Origin: Asparagopsis taxiformis
Taxonomy: Eukaryota > Rhodophyta > Florideophyceae > Bonnemaisoniales > Bonnemaisoniaceae
Assembly: GCA_030407315.1 (NCBI GenBank)
Contig: JALQPE010003088.1
Location: forward strand, 1 to 53,823
Direction: 5' to 3'
DNA length: 53,823 nt
The number at the start of each line of letters is the position of its first letter. Within the stretch, counting starts at the first letter, position 1. Shown here in pieces: positions 1 through 12,475 of the stretch. The translations under genes and the position numbers were made by a program. The notes below the pieces were generated by a model that did no database searches, was not told where the DNA came from, and worked only from the letters and a program-made list of their open reading frames with translations.

Positions 1-1771
1 ACCGAGTTTGGACTGCCTACTGGCAACTCGGTCATGCATCGAACCGCCTGTGTCCACTGACTGAGTGGATACGCGAGCAGGCGACGGACGAATTCTGCCA
101 AACGCGAAACGCGATGTCGAAAACCGCGCCGCAGTCGCGCTTTCACCTGTCCCCCGATGGGATACTTATGAGACCGCGCCGCTCGACGACGCCACGCAGA
201 TAGTCGTGCCCGAAGCGATTAAGGGGCGCATTTTGCGAGCGAACCATTATGCAGTAACTGCAGGACATCCGGGCGCGCGGCGCATGTACGACGCCATCCG
301 ACGCGCGTACTACTGCCGATGATGAGCGTGGACGTCTACACTACAGTGAGACAGTGCGATGCGTGCGCACGTAACCGCGTTACGCAATATCGCCATACGA
401 ACGCCCTGAAGCTATTCCCCGCGACGCGCCCGCTCGAAGACGTCGCTATCGATATCCTTGGTCCGCTGCCCGAGACTCCGCGCCAACGCCGCTTCGTACT
501 CGTAATCGCAGACCGCTATAGCAAACTCTGCCGACTCATCGCGCTCGGACGCGTATCCGCACTCGCCGTTGCGAAGGCATTTTGCCGAGACTGGGTTTTC
601 GTCTATGGACCGCCGCGCACGCTACTTTCGGACAATGGGCCGCAATTCCGCTCGAAGCTGTTTCAGGAGACTTGCGCGCTGATGGGTACGCGGAACATAT
701 TTACGACGACATACCATCCGCAATCGAATGGACAAGTCGAGCGCATGAACCGCACTATCGTAGCGACGCTGCGCCATTATGTAGATGAAGAGCGCAGAGA
801 TTGGGACGAGCATTTAGACGCGCTCGCGTACGCTTACAACCGCGCGATACACCGCTCGACGAATACGTCGCCGTTCGAACTCACGCTCACGCGCTATCCC
901 GTATCGCTGGGAACGGAGCAAGTGGACACGATTCGCAGCACGCCATTCCTTCGCATGGAATTTCTCGCACGATTATCGGACGCGTACGCACGCTCGGCGA
1001 ATGCGTTGAAGAAAGCGCAAGCGAGATACAAGCGCGACTTCGACGCGCGGCGTGCGCACGGTGAATAAGGATATCAAGGTGGGCGATCAAGTGTACCTGG
1101 ACACTCGCGCGGGAGCGACGACACGAACACAACGCAGCGACGCAGCGCACACGTCGAAGTTAGACTACCCTGTGTCGGGCCCTTTCCGGTTATAGGCTGC
1201 CGCGGACACACGTACGAAATCATAATCGACGGTGTCCCCCGAACTCGTCAGCTCCGACGCGTTCGCATGGCACCGCGCTACGCGACGCATGCGCCAACGA
1301 CGTTGGACGACGTAGAAGAAGACACTAACACGGAGAACGCGAACGACGCAGAGCGACGGGATGAACGCGAAATTAACGAGGGCGCGCAAGGTCGACCGGA
1401 AGCCGGGTATGGGACGCGCGAGTTCATGATTGACAGGCTAACAGCCGAGGGCATCGACGACACCGGCGCGCCCCGTATTCCGGGTGCGCTGGAAGGGCTA
1501 CTCCCCGCGCGATGATACGTGGGAGCCCGAAGCGTCCCTGCCCGCGCCTATCGTCGCCCGTTTTCGCCGTGATCAAGGACGGCCCCCTCTAAAACCGCTG
1601 CTGCGCGCGCTACTGCCGACGGCCCTGCGGCGCTGCGTAACCGCCGAAGTCGCTCAACGAAGCGCTCAGCCCCGAGGGAGGCACCCGATGGCGCGCCGCG
1701 AAAAACGACACACCCGCATCAGCGCGCGTATTGCAAGCCGACAAATGACGCCTCGTGCGCAACGCAATTAA
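1..1771 (+). pseudogene. pol: pol 3' end: gypsy integrase with chromodomain, frameshifted
   Basis: This encodes the integrase that inserts the retrotransposon cDNA. The zinc-binding HHCC region is readable around 220-375 (HYAVTAGH followed by CDAC). The catalytic core is in the frame 319-1068, with the D of DILGPLP, the D of LLSDNGPQF and the E of GQVERMNR, so the DDE triad is present. The C-terminal part is broken: the frame is lost near 1050, resumes at 1267, and shifts again near 1480. The last pieces (YGTREFMIDRL and RWKGYSPRDDTWEPE) form a chromodomain, which in chromoviruses reads histone marks to guide integration. The same protein is better preserved at 37300-38854. Confidence 0.9.
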
Positions 1772-3959
1772 TGCAGAAGCGTTGCGGGGGGGTTGCCATC
1801 CACGCGCGTTTACGTCGACGAAGAAGCTGTGCAAGTGCCAGCTGATTACCTGGCAGTGGTAAGCATCCAAGCGCAAACACAGCTACCCGCCTTGCATCAC
1901 GCCAAACTACTATCGGCAGCAGGGACCGGAGGGGATACGACTTATTGCCGCCAAGCGTCGCAGCGCCACGCAACCGCTTCGTCGCACAACGCGCAACCGC
2001 TCCTTCGGACGCCACACAACCGCTTCGTCGCACAACACGCAAACGCTTCCTCGAACGCCTTGTAACCGTTTCGTCGCACGCCACGCGATCGCCGTTCGCG
2101 CCAACGCCTCGTCGTTCGGCACGCAACGCCCGGTTCGTCGTACGCCTTGCAACACGCGTCGCATCGTCGTTCGCCACGCCCCGCGCAATCGACATTCTAC
2201 CGCTGAATGACCTGAAACTACTGCCGCACGCAATGAAGCGACGCCGCTCGCGAGCCGCGTACGTGTGCGCCTGACAGGTTGAACACGATTCGACGTTTGC
2301 CCGCCGCGCTACTACCCGCGCCGACTACCCGCACGAAGGCGCGCCGCCCCGGACTAAGCTGCCTGAATCTCGACGCTTGACAACACACGAAGGGGCCCTC
2401 ACAGACGCTGGTCGGTCCGCATCGACACGCGTCGCGCGGGACGCCACCACCGCGAAGATATTGAGCCCCCTCGCTGACGCTCGAGACGTTGCCTGTTAAG
2501 AAGTGCGATAAGCGCGAAAAGCCCATGACGGACGCTGCGTCAATCTCGCTAAACAGGCGCCACGCAATATTCGCCGCTTGCGTTTCGGTCGCCTTTCGTT
2601 CGCCACGCGCTATCCGCCGTTTACGCCACGTAACGCCTAACGACCGTCTACCGCCACACGGCCACTGCGCCACTACGCTCGTTGGAACCGCCGCGGATAC
2701 GAACGGCCGCGTATCTCTGGATTCGTTGCGAGTTGGGCCTCGACTAACACCCGACCTACTCCAGAGGCCGCGACATGCGCGGGGACCACGCGATGCGTTT
2801 TCGCGCGGAAAAAAGGGGAGCGACACTGGCGCTGGCGTGCGCGGGTGGCCCGGCTATTTAGCAATTCTACCGTCCCACTCGAATTGTCCCATTGGAAAAA
2901 TGCGACGAAAGGGGCACCCGAATCGCGCCGCCGTCAAGTTGGCCCCCGCACCGTGACGAACTGTCCCCTACTACCGTCACCTGATTGGACGACAACATAC
3001 GCGAACTCCAGCGAGGCGCTCGAAGCTGGTGGAAGGACGCATACCCTGGACGCACGCAGCCCCCTACCGAGAATATAGTGGTGCCCACGTGCATGGTTCC
3101 CCCTCAACCCAAGCGTGGAGAATGAGGCTCGCTCCAAGAAGGGAGAATGTGACCCCACCCTAGTGACAGATGTATCCCGAGCCCCCTCGGGAAAATTCGG
3201 GGGGTCAAAACCATGCTGAGTGGACGAATAGTCTGTCTGGACACACCTCGTAGGAGCAAGTAGAGGTTAATGGAATCATCGCTCCACCGAAAATGTCACA
3301 GCACCCGAGCCCCTAGGTACCATTCGGCGCGTCCGCTCTAGTCACGGGACAATAGACACGGTAGCAAACGAACGCGAGTAGGCACGCGAAACGACGATGC
3401 GAAAAAGCGAACGAACCGGCGACGCGAACGACGAATGCGTAAGGCGGCACGAATTGACGACGCGAAGCGGAAGCGAACAACGAATACGCATGCGAAAATT
3501 AACCAGCGACGTCGAGGATTGCGCGTGACGAACCGACGAAACGAAACCGCTACGACGAACTCGTACCGACGCGCTACCCGTCCATACTCCCTTCTTCTAC
3601 CCCCCCACTCAAACCTTTCTCGCTTCGCACGTATGCATACTACCCCTCCCTTCCCCCGCGCGCACGACTGGACGCCGCCGGCCGCGTGCCCTCCGAACGC
3701 CGACGTGGGCAGCGGGCAAATACGGTTTCAAGCAACGAACACGCGCGCGCCCCTTCGCGGAAACACCGGCTCGTGCATGCATTTGACGGAACCCGCGTTG
3801 CGCTGTCGCTCACTCAAAAGCTGCAGGAACCCTGGCGTTTTCACGGCCGCAAGCGTGTCGGACGGGAGGAACCCCGCATTACGAAGCGCTAGGTGGAGAT
3901 ACAAACAAGGAGAGTTTATTTCAAAGAGGATGCAATGCGAGGAGGAGGAACGAAGTGAT
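1772..3959. other. spacer between pol and antisense ORF (copy A)
   Basis: About 2.2 kb without a convincing gene. It is rich in CGCAAC/CGTCGC-type low-complexity repeats, especially 1960-2180 and 3370-3560. It corresponds to the spacer at 38855-40393 in the other copy, but repeat content and length differ, as expected for unselected DNA. Open frames here are by-products of high GC content. Confidence 0.7.
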
Positions 3960-6795
3960 AGCTAAGACGGAGCGCGCGCGTGTCGTCGTCTCGACGCGAA
4001 GCGCGGCTCGACGAACTGGCTGCCGCACCGCGCGAACGAGCACGGCTTGAAGCCGTATCTGCCTGGTGACCGCGTCGCCGCTCGGAATTTAACACCCGAA
4101 CGACGCGCCCGTCGTGTACGCCAATCCGGAGTGGAGGGATACCCGTACGCCTCGCGCGACCCGCGGAACTCGCCGCTGCACGCGAACGCGTCATGGGACG
4201 CGCCCCGCCACGACCCGAACCAACGCTTCCCGTCGCGCCCGCGTCGCATCTGCGCGTAACCCGCTCTCCGACTGCGTCGCGCCAGTCGACTCCCTTTCGT
4301 CAACAGAACCCGCAGGAGAACGCTGCATGAAATGGACGACGTCATTTAACGCCGAGCCCATACGGTGAGCGCGTTCGATAGTTTCCTGAACCCGACGGAC
4401 AGTCTCCCTCTCCCGAGCGCGATACCCGTCACGTACAGCGGCGATTCGAGCAGCCAACCGATCCCTCTCCGCCTCCAAATTAGATTCGACTTCGGCCAAC
4501 GCACGTTGCGCGGCCTCCTGCGCTGAACCGGCGAATCGTAACGAGACTGAAGGGCCGCCAACGCTTCGCGACCACCTTCAACCTCCTTCTCCTGTTTAGC
4601 CGCACGACCTTGCATTACGCCGATATCCTTATGCATGCGCTCGATGCGCACGCGTCTTCGTCGACCTTACGCTTCAGCGCGGCCTCACGCGCCTCGGACG
4701 CAGCCAGCGCCTCGCGAGTCTCGCGTAAGAATGACGGCGGCCTCGTCGCGCGCCTCGTTTGCATCGTCGCGATCCTTAATCGCCTCGTCGCGGGCCTTGA
4801 TAGCCACGTCAAGGCGTCCCAGGGCTTCGTCTCGCGCTTGGGCGACCGACGTTACACGCGAAAGCGCCTCGTCGCGGTTTTGTTTCAGCAGACGAGATCT
4901 GTGCCTGCAAGTTGGCCGCACCCGTTGAATCCGCTAACGCGACGACGTCTTCGCCATCCACCGCCGCCGGCGCCTCCGCCGGGTCAGTAACCGCGACTGC
5001 GCTCGACGCCGCGACGCTACCAACCGCCGCGCTCGCGCTCGCATCACCCGGAGCGTTAGCGATATCTTGGCTCGGAATGGACTTCTTCAACTCCTGCAGT
5101 TCGTTATAAACCTTGACGTACTCCGCCCGTAGCGCTGCGTCCAACTGAGTAATGTCAACAGGAGGCCGAGGCGACTCAGAGAATAACGAATAGCGCCCGT
5201 CGCGGAAACGCCGGCGCTCGACGGCCAATAACGCAGCCATGCCGAGGTACTGCGCGTACTCGCGCGAATTAGTTGCGCGCATCACATGCAACTCGTTGGA
5301 AGATAAGGCCGACAAGACGGCATCCACGGTCACAACGTCACCCGCTTCCAAGTGCGCGAACGCGCTGCGCGACGGGTTACGCGGGGACTTCAACAACAAG
5401 TGCGGAATTTCGGTATGACGATGAACCCCGAGTGCGCCGTGCGCCCAGTCTATCACGCCGCGTTCCGCGCTCCAAGGCAACCACTGGCCACCCTCGTTAA
5501 AGTCCACACCCGGGCGACGTCGAAGACAGGCGTCTCGTCCCAAGGACATGCGCGATGCTCCGTCAAAAGACTCTCCAAATGCGCAACAATACGTGCCGCC
5601 ACGAACGACCGCCGCAGCGCCGACGCTCTCGATGCCAGCCACGAGTCTGTCGCTTAAGCGAACGATGCGGCGCTCAACGAACGCGACGTGGAGCCACGCG
5701 CAAGCCACCATGACGACCCACTCGCTAAGGGCAACGGCCCAGAAATAAGAACGCGCTCTCCACGGGGACGTCGAGGCCAAGAAGAACGGAAGGCGCATAG
5801 TGGAAGACACAAGGCAAAGGAACGGAAAGAGATTCTGGCGCCTCCGGCCAGTCGCGCGGATCGTAGCGCGGAAAGAAAGCGCCAACGCGATCCTCGGGGA
5901 ACTCGCGAAACTCCGCGTCGCGATACGTGACGAAGTAACCGGCGGAGCGGCGCATGCGTAACTCGCGGTGCGCTTCGGCACGCATCCCCGCGTCGAAGAA
6001 CCACGGTACACTGACTTCTCCTTCTTGTTCGATGTCGTTCCAGGGACACCACCGTCCAACAGGAAGCCGGCGCTAGGCGCCGCCGCCCACGGGTCGAGAT
6101 GCGCAAATTCGTCGCGACGCATCGTTCGGAGCCGCGCCAGATGACGCACAAGCCGCTCGTCCGCGGCGTCCTCGAGGAAATAGGCATCGCATGGAAGATT
6201 AGTGGGTACGGCTAAATCGCATAGGGCCGCTTCACGCCGCGCGTCCCACACGGCCTGCGCGTTTTTTGTGGCCGGGCAACACCGCGTAGCGGTTGACGTC
6301 GGCGATACGCACCCATTGAAAACGCCGCGGGAAGTATTGAACACGGCCTAGCTCAGTCCAAGTCGGCATCGCGCGCGGAAGGAAACGGAAGGCAGAAGGG
6401 TCTTCGTAGCGCGCACGCGGGACGACGGCGGGTACGTGTTGCGCAGCAGAAGGAAGAAGAACAGAGGAAGGAGCGGGAATGGACCGCAAAGGCACGCCGA
6501 CGTTCGTACGACTCCCAGACGCGGATGCGGGAGCAGCAGTCACGTCCACCGTCGCGTCGATACCGGGCGATGCGTCAGCGCCGTCCGTATTATGCGCACT
6601 CGCCGTCGCGCCAACCGGAGCACTCGCGGATGACGCTTGAGCCATGGAAAGATAGAACGGGCTCTCGGGGCTCGCAGGCGCAGGCGAAGCGAAGCGCGAA
6701 GCGGCAGACGGAGTGCGTAGCGGCGTCGCAGCGCCTTCGCCGGAAGGAATGCTGGCCCGCAGCCAGCTCGGAAGGGTATCACCATCGTGCGCCAT
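3960..6795 (-). pseudogene. antisense accessory ORF of family 1 (copy A), frameshifted
   Basis: A long minus-strand gene lying between pol and the 3' LTR, opposite to gag-pol. The start chosen is the ATG at 6795 (protein begins MAHDGDTLPSWLR), matching MSRDNNALPSWLR in the copy at 43180. An in-frame Met at 6915 would add a hydrophobic leader. Order: a Ser/Ala/Pro-rich N-terminus; a conserved block (RARYEDPSAFRFLPR through RYAVLPGHK); a central block with a possible membrane segment (YFWAVALSEWVVMVACAW); a block with GGQWLPWSAERGVIDWAHG; then a long coiled coil rich in ARDEA heptads. Frameshifts lie near 6270, 6010 and 5750 and in the coiled coil. The 3' boundary is approximate. I recognise no family. 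Near-identical residues in the other copy show it is a real protein gene. Confidence 0.75.
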
Positions 6796-6959
6796 AGCGT
6801 GCGAATCGGCAAGGATGACGGCGAACGCGGGTGGCAAGAGAGAAGGAAGAAGGAGATGGACAAAAGAGAAGAGGTTGCAGACGAAAAGAGTAGAACGAAG
6901 GAAACGGAAGAGCACGTGAGGAAAGAGATGGCGCGCGAGGACGCGCTGTGATGTTAGTC

Positions 6960-6967
6960 GGGGGGAG
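6960..6967 (+). promoter_or_regulatory. polypurine tract of copy A
   Basis: GGGGGGAG lies immediately before the 3' LTR, preceded by TTAGTC. The identical context precedes the LTR at 43368. This is the usual plus-strand primer position in LTR retrotransposons. Confidence 0.8.
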
Positions 6968-7756
6968 TGTGATGCAATTTATGTTGCAAGTGCGCGCGCG
7001 GGTCGGAGCGATGCGTCGCGTTGAGTCCGCGTGCATCCGCGTTTAGTTAGTTAGTAAGCGAGCGTACGCGTGGCGATACAATTACGTGTCACGGCGCGCT
7101 TGCGCGAACGCGTACGATTGCGAGCTTGGCGCCACGTGTAGCGCCTTTTGCGAAATTCCCTTTATTTCCCCTTTTTGGGTTTTTTATGACGAAAGTCTTT
7201 TTCCCAAATATTTCCCTTTTTGCGTGCGAGCGAGCGGCCGCCGGCCGGCCGCGCAAGGACAACCTGTCCTAGGTAGTTAGCTACTAATGGTTGTTCTGCT
7301 TCGCACCTTACCAATAAACAGTCAGCATCTTCGCAGCTACGAGTTAAGCGTTTAGCGAATCGCGAGGACCGATTGCGTTGAAACGTTGCGTGCGGGTTGC
7401 TCACGATCGCCGACGTTCGCGTGCGCGCTGCGCATAAACCGATCGTCGAACCGCGTCGCACCGCGATAGCGCGCGTTGCGTCGCACGCCACTAGGCCAGG
7501 GATTTACGACCCCTGTGTGGATCGCGTTGTGCTCGAGTTTACTCGGTGGTCTCACCCTGAGATCACGGCTTGCGCCGGCCCGCGAATCCCGTGTTGCGAT
7601 CGTTCCCTACGCGTTCCGCCGTTGTACCACCCGTTCGCCAGCGCGACCGAGCGACGCGCGAACGCAAGTTCAACCAGCGCGTTACGGTTCACCTCGCCCT
7701 GACACGGCTGCAATTCTAGAACTCCCTTAGTGATCGCCACCCCGGCTGGTCCTACA
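6968..7756 (+). repeat. family 1 LTR, copy A (3' LTR)
   Basis: It begins TGTGATGCAATTT and ends GGCTGGTCCTACA (TG...CA). It aligns along its full length with three more LTRs in the same orientation (14843-15651, 43368-44177, 50659-51461). The family 1 LTR is about 800 bp. This copy is the most diverged of the four. Confidence 0.9.
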
Positions 7757-8182
7757 CTGGGGCGCTGATAGAGCTGAAAGACTAAGGATCGACTATTGCC
7801 GCGCATCAAAGCCAGATAAGGTAGGAGCAGGCAAACACCAACTGAGATCCGCAAGTTTTGAGTGCAGCGACACGAACACGTCCAGTGATACACCAGGAGG
7901 GCGGAGACGCCTGGCTGCTGCTTGATATGCACGAACAATCTCACGCCACTCGTGGTATGAGCAATGCTGATTCGACAATGCAACAATAATTTGCAATAGT
8001 TCGACATATTTACTCTTTGTGGGTGTTCCAAACATTTGATAACCAGCCCAACAGAGCTCCAGGACCCATTTTGCGCTTGATGTAATGGTTTTGCTGTGGA
8101 AACTGTTGTTGTGTGTTGAATCCTTCGTCGTCTGCTTTACTTTCGACTCTATGGGTCATTGTGTTGGTTTAAATACTGTCTA
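7757..8182 (-). other. probable 3' LTR region of the copia element
   Basis: No gene is visible. On the minus strand, downstream of the copia RNase H, a GAGCGCGGCGG purine-rich stretch is followed by TGTCGGATTATC at about 8278, a plausible 3' LTR start. The LTR would run left toward 7757. No second LTR is present for comparison, so the boundaries are inferred. Confidence 0.35.
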
Positions 8183-11100
8183 CTAGTTTGGTGTAATTTG
8201 TATCTGTAATCCATTATAATCATCCGACTGCGGAGGTTCTCGCTGGCAGCGGAGTGTTTTGTTGTTGATAATCCGACAGCCGCCGCGCTCTGTGGGCTGC
8301 GAGAGCCGGAGAAGTGGTAATTTGTTTTTAAATTGTGCCGGTTCAAGTGTTTTTGTGAGGATTTCGGCAGAGTTGAGTTCTGAACTTATGTATTGGAGTG
8401 TGACGGTTTTGCACGCGATTAGTTCTTTTAGGAAGTGGTACTTGACGTCGATGTGTTTTGATTTTGGTGTAGGGTGATCGGTCTGTGCTGTGGTAATGGC
8501 TCCGGAGTTGTCCATACGTAGAATAGTTGGTGTATTCTAAGGATGCTCCAAGTCTTGTAGTAGATTCCTTAGGCATAGTATATGTTGGCCGGTGTGATAG
8601 GCAGAAATGTATTCTGCTGCCCATGTACTGGTGGCAATTGATTTCTGTCGTTTAAATTGCCACGCTATCGGGGGCTTGTTGTAAGTTATGAAAAGTACCC
8701 GAGGTTGAGCGACGAGTAGTTGTGCACGCAGCAAAATCGCTGTCGGAGTATGCTGATAATGTTTCGTTTAGTGTGCTTTGATAGTGTATGCCTGTATTTG
8801 AGGTTCCGCTTAGATATTTGAGTACTCGTTGGGCAGCAATCCAGTGAAAGTGTGTTGGTGATTATGTGAATCTGCCATGGTATCCGGTAATGAAGCCTAT
8901 ATCGGGCCTTGTGGAGTATGCTAAGTAACGCAAGCTGCCAATTAATGCGCTGTAGTTATGCGTTTTTGTATCGAGTGGCTTGGAATCCTTTTCTGGTGTG
9001 CCAAGAATGTCAGATGCTAAGGGGTATTGTGGCAGGTTTTGTTGTTCGGAGGTTGTATTTGTTGAGGAGTTTGTTGATGTATGAAGGCTGTGATATGGTG
9101 ATACCTGTTAGGTCTCGATGTACTTTCCAACCGAGAATGTGGCGGACGGGTCCCAAGTCCTTGAGTGAATACTTGGATTGAATGTGTTGCTTGACATGTT
9201 ACCGTAACGTGGCATTGTTGGAGATGACTAAGAAGTCGTCGAGTGTGACGACGCTGAACACAAATTGTGATATGTCATTTGGGTTGGTGAGATGGTAAGT
9301 GCAGCTTTCGCTTGAGAGTTGGGTGAAATTTTGGAGACGCAGATGACGTGATAGTTCTTTTGTGAATATATGGCAATCTTGGCGAGCTCCATATATGTTT
9401 CCGGTAATCTTCCCTACGTATCCGGGATATTTGAAGCTGCCATCGAATCGTTGTGGTTGATATGTATAGAGGGTATTGGTGTCGTTGAACGGCTCGTGGA
9501 AGAAGGCCGAGTCAAGGTCCTAGTGATGGGCGTCATAGCCGAGCATGGATGCGAGGGCCAGGGACAAGCGAATTGCGTCGCGGTCAGCGACAGAGGATGA
9601 CAGGTTTTCTGGGCCATAGTGTTCATGGGGGCGTTGGAGGTCGCCGCGAAGGTTACACCGTGTTTTTCGGGATACTGGGTTTCCTTTTTCGTCGGTTTTG
9701 GTACGTAGCACGAATTTTAGTGGTAACAGTTTGGTATTTGGTGGTATCTGTGATGAAGATGAAGGTATGTATGTTATGGTGCCTCGACTTTCGAGGGAGT
9801 CTAGTTCTTTGTTCTATGATTCTTCCCAGTCTCGAGCGTCTGGGGCTGCTCGTGCTTGAGCTAATGTGGTGGGTGTCGAAAATTCTATGTTTGCAGCGTT
9901 TTGTTGGGTATTGTTTGCAGTTGGTGTGATGTGAGGTTGAATGGTGACGATTGGGTCTTTTTTGGGTCATATGCCTGGAAGTCGGCTGTTCGAAATCGTG
10001 AGACGGTGTCTGTTTTGGCGTCGTAAACGTAGTAGTGGCGATTGTAGATGTGTCCAATGAATTGTACAAGTTGCGCACGTGGTTCCAGTTTGCGTCGTGG
10101 TTTGCGGTTGTGAATGTAGCCATATTGTCCGAAGGGAAGTAATGTGCTTACATCTGGTTTGACTCCGGTCAAAATTGCGATAGGTAGTTGGCCATGGGCT
10201 GAATGTGGCGCGTGATTATAGTAGTCGACTGCGGCGTGAAGTGCGTAATCCCATAGTTTGAATGGGAGTTTGGTGGTGTGTAAGAATGCTCTTATTGTTT
10301 CCATGAGGGTCCGGTAGACTCGCTCGGCTATTGCGTTCTCTTGAGGAGTATAAGGTATTGTTGGATGTTTGGTGATGGTATGTTCATTGTAGAATGCCTT
10401 TAGGTCGCGAGTGATGTACTCCTTTGCGTTTTCCATCGTAATATCAGTGAAAAGATGTGGAGTACTTGCGTGTATGCGTTCGATATATATATCAAAAATT
10501 ATAATTTTTGATGTGAGCTGCGGCTGTACCTTTGTGTAAAGTTGTGTAGACATGCAGGAAACGGCTGTGTTCATCTACGAAGGTTGCAAAGTAAATGTTA
10601 TTATGAGCTGATGTTGCAGGCATTGGGCCGCATATATCAGTGTGGACATTGGAGCTAAGTGAAGCACTGCGGTTTCAGGTGTGGAATGGCGCCGATATTT
10701 GTTTGCAAATAGCACATCCTGTGCAATTGATCTCGGGGGGTGGGTTGTTAAGGGTAGTTGGGAGTCCTTGCACGAGTTTTTGTTTGGCAAGTTGGTGAAT
10801 AAGAGTGGGTTGAAGATGAGCTAGGCTAATATGCCAGTCATAGTAAGCGCGAACGATTTCTGTGGGTTGTTTGGTTGCTGGTGAAAGTGGTGTGGTGGTG
10901 GTTGGGACGAATGGTGTTTGTTTTTGGGACGACCGAGATTTGTCTGAGGTGGGTTTGGTAATTTGAGTACGAGGGAATAGTTTTTGTTGAGTGATTGATG
11001 CACTTGGTGATTTTGGTTTGGTCCGTGATGCGGAAGAATGATGGAGTTGGGTAAAGTGGTGCATGCGTTTGGTTTGTGCTTGTGGGTGGTTGAGTTGCGG

Positions 11101-11244
11101 AAGCTGTTTTTGATGAACGCTTTGGTGGTGTAGTTGCTGCATTTGTGCGGGATGCTTGGGGTGGTTGAGGTGGTTTTGCTGGGAGTGTGTTGGTTTTGGG
11201 CGTACGCGGTTTTGTGTGCGGTTTTGAAATGTTGACTGGCTCAC
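8183..11244 (-). pseudogene. pol: Ty1/copia pol remnant (integrase, reverse transcriptase, RNase H)
   Basis: Minus-strand copia polyprotein in copia order (integrase before reverse transcriptase). The pre-integrase zinc region is near 10690-10860 (HISLAHL, then CTGCAIC). The integrase core is 9885-10680, with FVDEHSRF and a terminal ENAIAERVYRT. The reverse transcriptase (about 9711 to 8800) keeps CNLRGD-like and LDSAFF text and a VTLDDFLV active-site motif. RNase H (8183-8730) shows STWAAEYIS and DNSGAI. Many frameshifts and stops occur. The usual D of the second integrase motif appears as MEN. Gag is missing to the right of 11244, where repeat DNA begins, so the element is 5'-truncated. Lower GC than its neighbours marks a different origin. 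Confidence 0.88.
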
Positions 11245-11259
11245 ATCTGTGCTTTCGGA

Positions 11260-11458
11260 AACGGACGCAGACGTCCAGTCAGTCTAGTACGGGTCCTAGT
11301 CGGCCCCGAGATTTACTAGAACAAATGAACGTCCGCATCCAAATCCCCTAATTTTTTGGATGCGAACGTCCACTTTCTCTAGTACATATGGCGGAATACT
11401 AGGACCCGTCATCCAATTTCTCTAGTACATATTGCGGGATACTAGAACACGTCATCCA
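11260..11458. repeat. inverted-repeat element, copy 1 (GGACGCGGACGT family)
   Basis: GGACGCAGACGTCCAGTC is followed by CTAGTACGGGTCCTAGTC, then the inverted form (TAGAACAAATGAACGTCC), then a third forward copy (TGGATGCGAACGTCCACT, TCTCTAGTAC). CTAGTACATAT units continue to about 11458. The same arrangement recurs at 53697-53823. It looks like abutted ends of a short inverted-repeat transposon. It marks the 5' truncation of the copia element. Confidence 0.6.
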
Positions 11459-12475
11459 GTATACGATATATCATCGAAAACCGGGAGGAAATTATAGCGG
11501 GCGATAAATGCATGGCCCATATCGGACCGTGTTCTATTCAGTCATTTACGAAACTGGTGCTATACAATATGTGTCTTTCTAGAATAGGAAGTACGTATCA
11601 GGTCAGAATACGAAATACATTTCCAGCCAGAATACGAAATACGTATCCGGCCAAAATACGAAATAGCTGTCTGCACATCGTCGATCACCCATCTCGCTCA
11701 CTATTGCATTCTCCCTACCCTACCATTGCCTTTCTCAGCCATCCGCACATGCATCACGAACCCAGGCCACCTAAATCAGAAAAATCAGCTCCTTTTGAAT
11801 ACCATCCCTACTTTCCTCGACAGCAACCTTGCCCGTCTTATCATCAAGACATCACACACGAACATGGTTAACAAAATAGTACACGACCTAGAACCCACCA
11901 TCACTTGTATCCTGTACCCTAAAATGTATGCATACCAGAAACACCTCACATCTACATTACGCATCTTCCCAAATTCCTTCTTCACTTTCCTTGTGTCCAA
12001 ACGTTCCTGCTTCATCATTCCTGCACCACATACACGACATCAACCGCATCAGTCAGACTCAGATCCACTTTCCTCACTACACACTCTTGAAACTCGCACA
12101 AATACCTGTCTCACGTCATAAACACAATACACACCATGATTTACAAACCATGCAGCAAAAAATATTTAAGCAATCTATATTTTCGCACACCCAGTTTTGA
12201 CGCTGAATGGAACTTACATTCCTTCATCAGCATTCCTGCTTCACCAATACAAAAACGACATTAACCGCAACAGTCAGACTCAGATCCAACACTTTCCTCA
12301 TTACACACCCTTAAAACTCACGTACTTACCTCCCTTCCATCCTTCACACATTACACACCATGACTCACTAAGCTTCGAATCAATAAAAATCGCATAAACG
12401 GGAACAGTCAGATTCAAAACCAACGCTTCTATCGCTGCACACCCTCGGAACTCGCTTACTAACCTCTCTTCCATC
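11459..12475. other. non-coding repeat-rich stretch between copia and element 2a
   Basis: No gene is recognised. About three short tandem units containing CAGAATACGAAATACG or variants lie at 11588-11668. From about 12005 to 12475 three diverged direct copies of a 150-190-bp unit occur, each with CAGTCAGA(C/T)TC followed by a TTTCCTCA(C/T)TACACAC-like stretch and an ACTCGC or ACTCAC segment. Short frames here are chance. Confidence 0.5.

Larger units (their letters stand above)
1..7756 (+). mobile_element. Ty3/gypsy family 1 element, copy A, 3' part
   Basis: This is the 3' half of a GC-rich LTR retrotransposon cut by the left window edge. In order it has the C-terminal part of pol (integrase, chromodomain), a 2.2-kb spacer, a long minus-strand ORF, a polypurine tract (6960-6967) and a 3' LTR (6968-7756). 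The layout and sequence match the complete family 1 element at 14843-44177, so the boundaries are set by comparison. The 5' LTR and target duplication lie outside the window. Several frameshifts make it non-autonomous. It abuts a copia remnant at 7757. Confidence 0.9.

Noticed and set aside
622..1150. Frames opposite to the integrase in copy A
   Set aside because: Shadows of a well-supported DDE integrase on the plus strand in GC-rich DNA.
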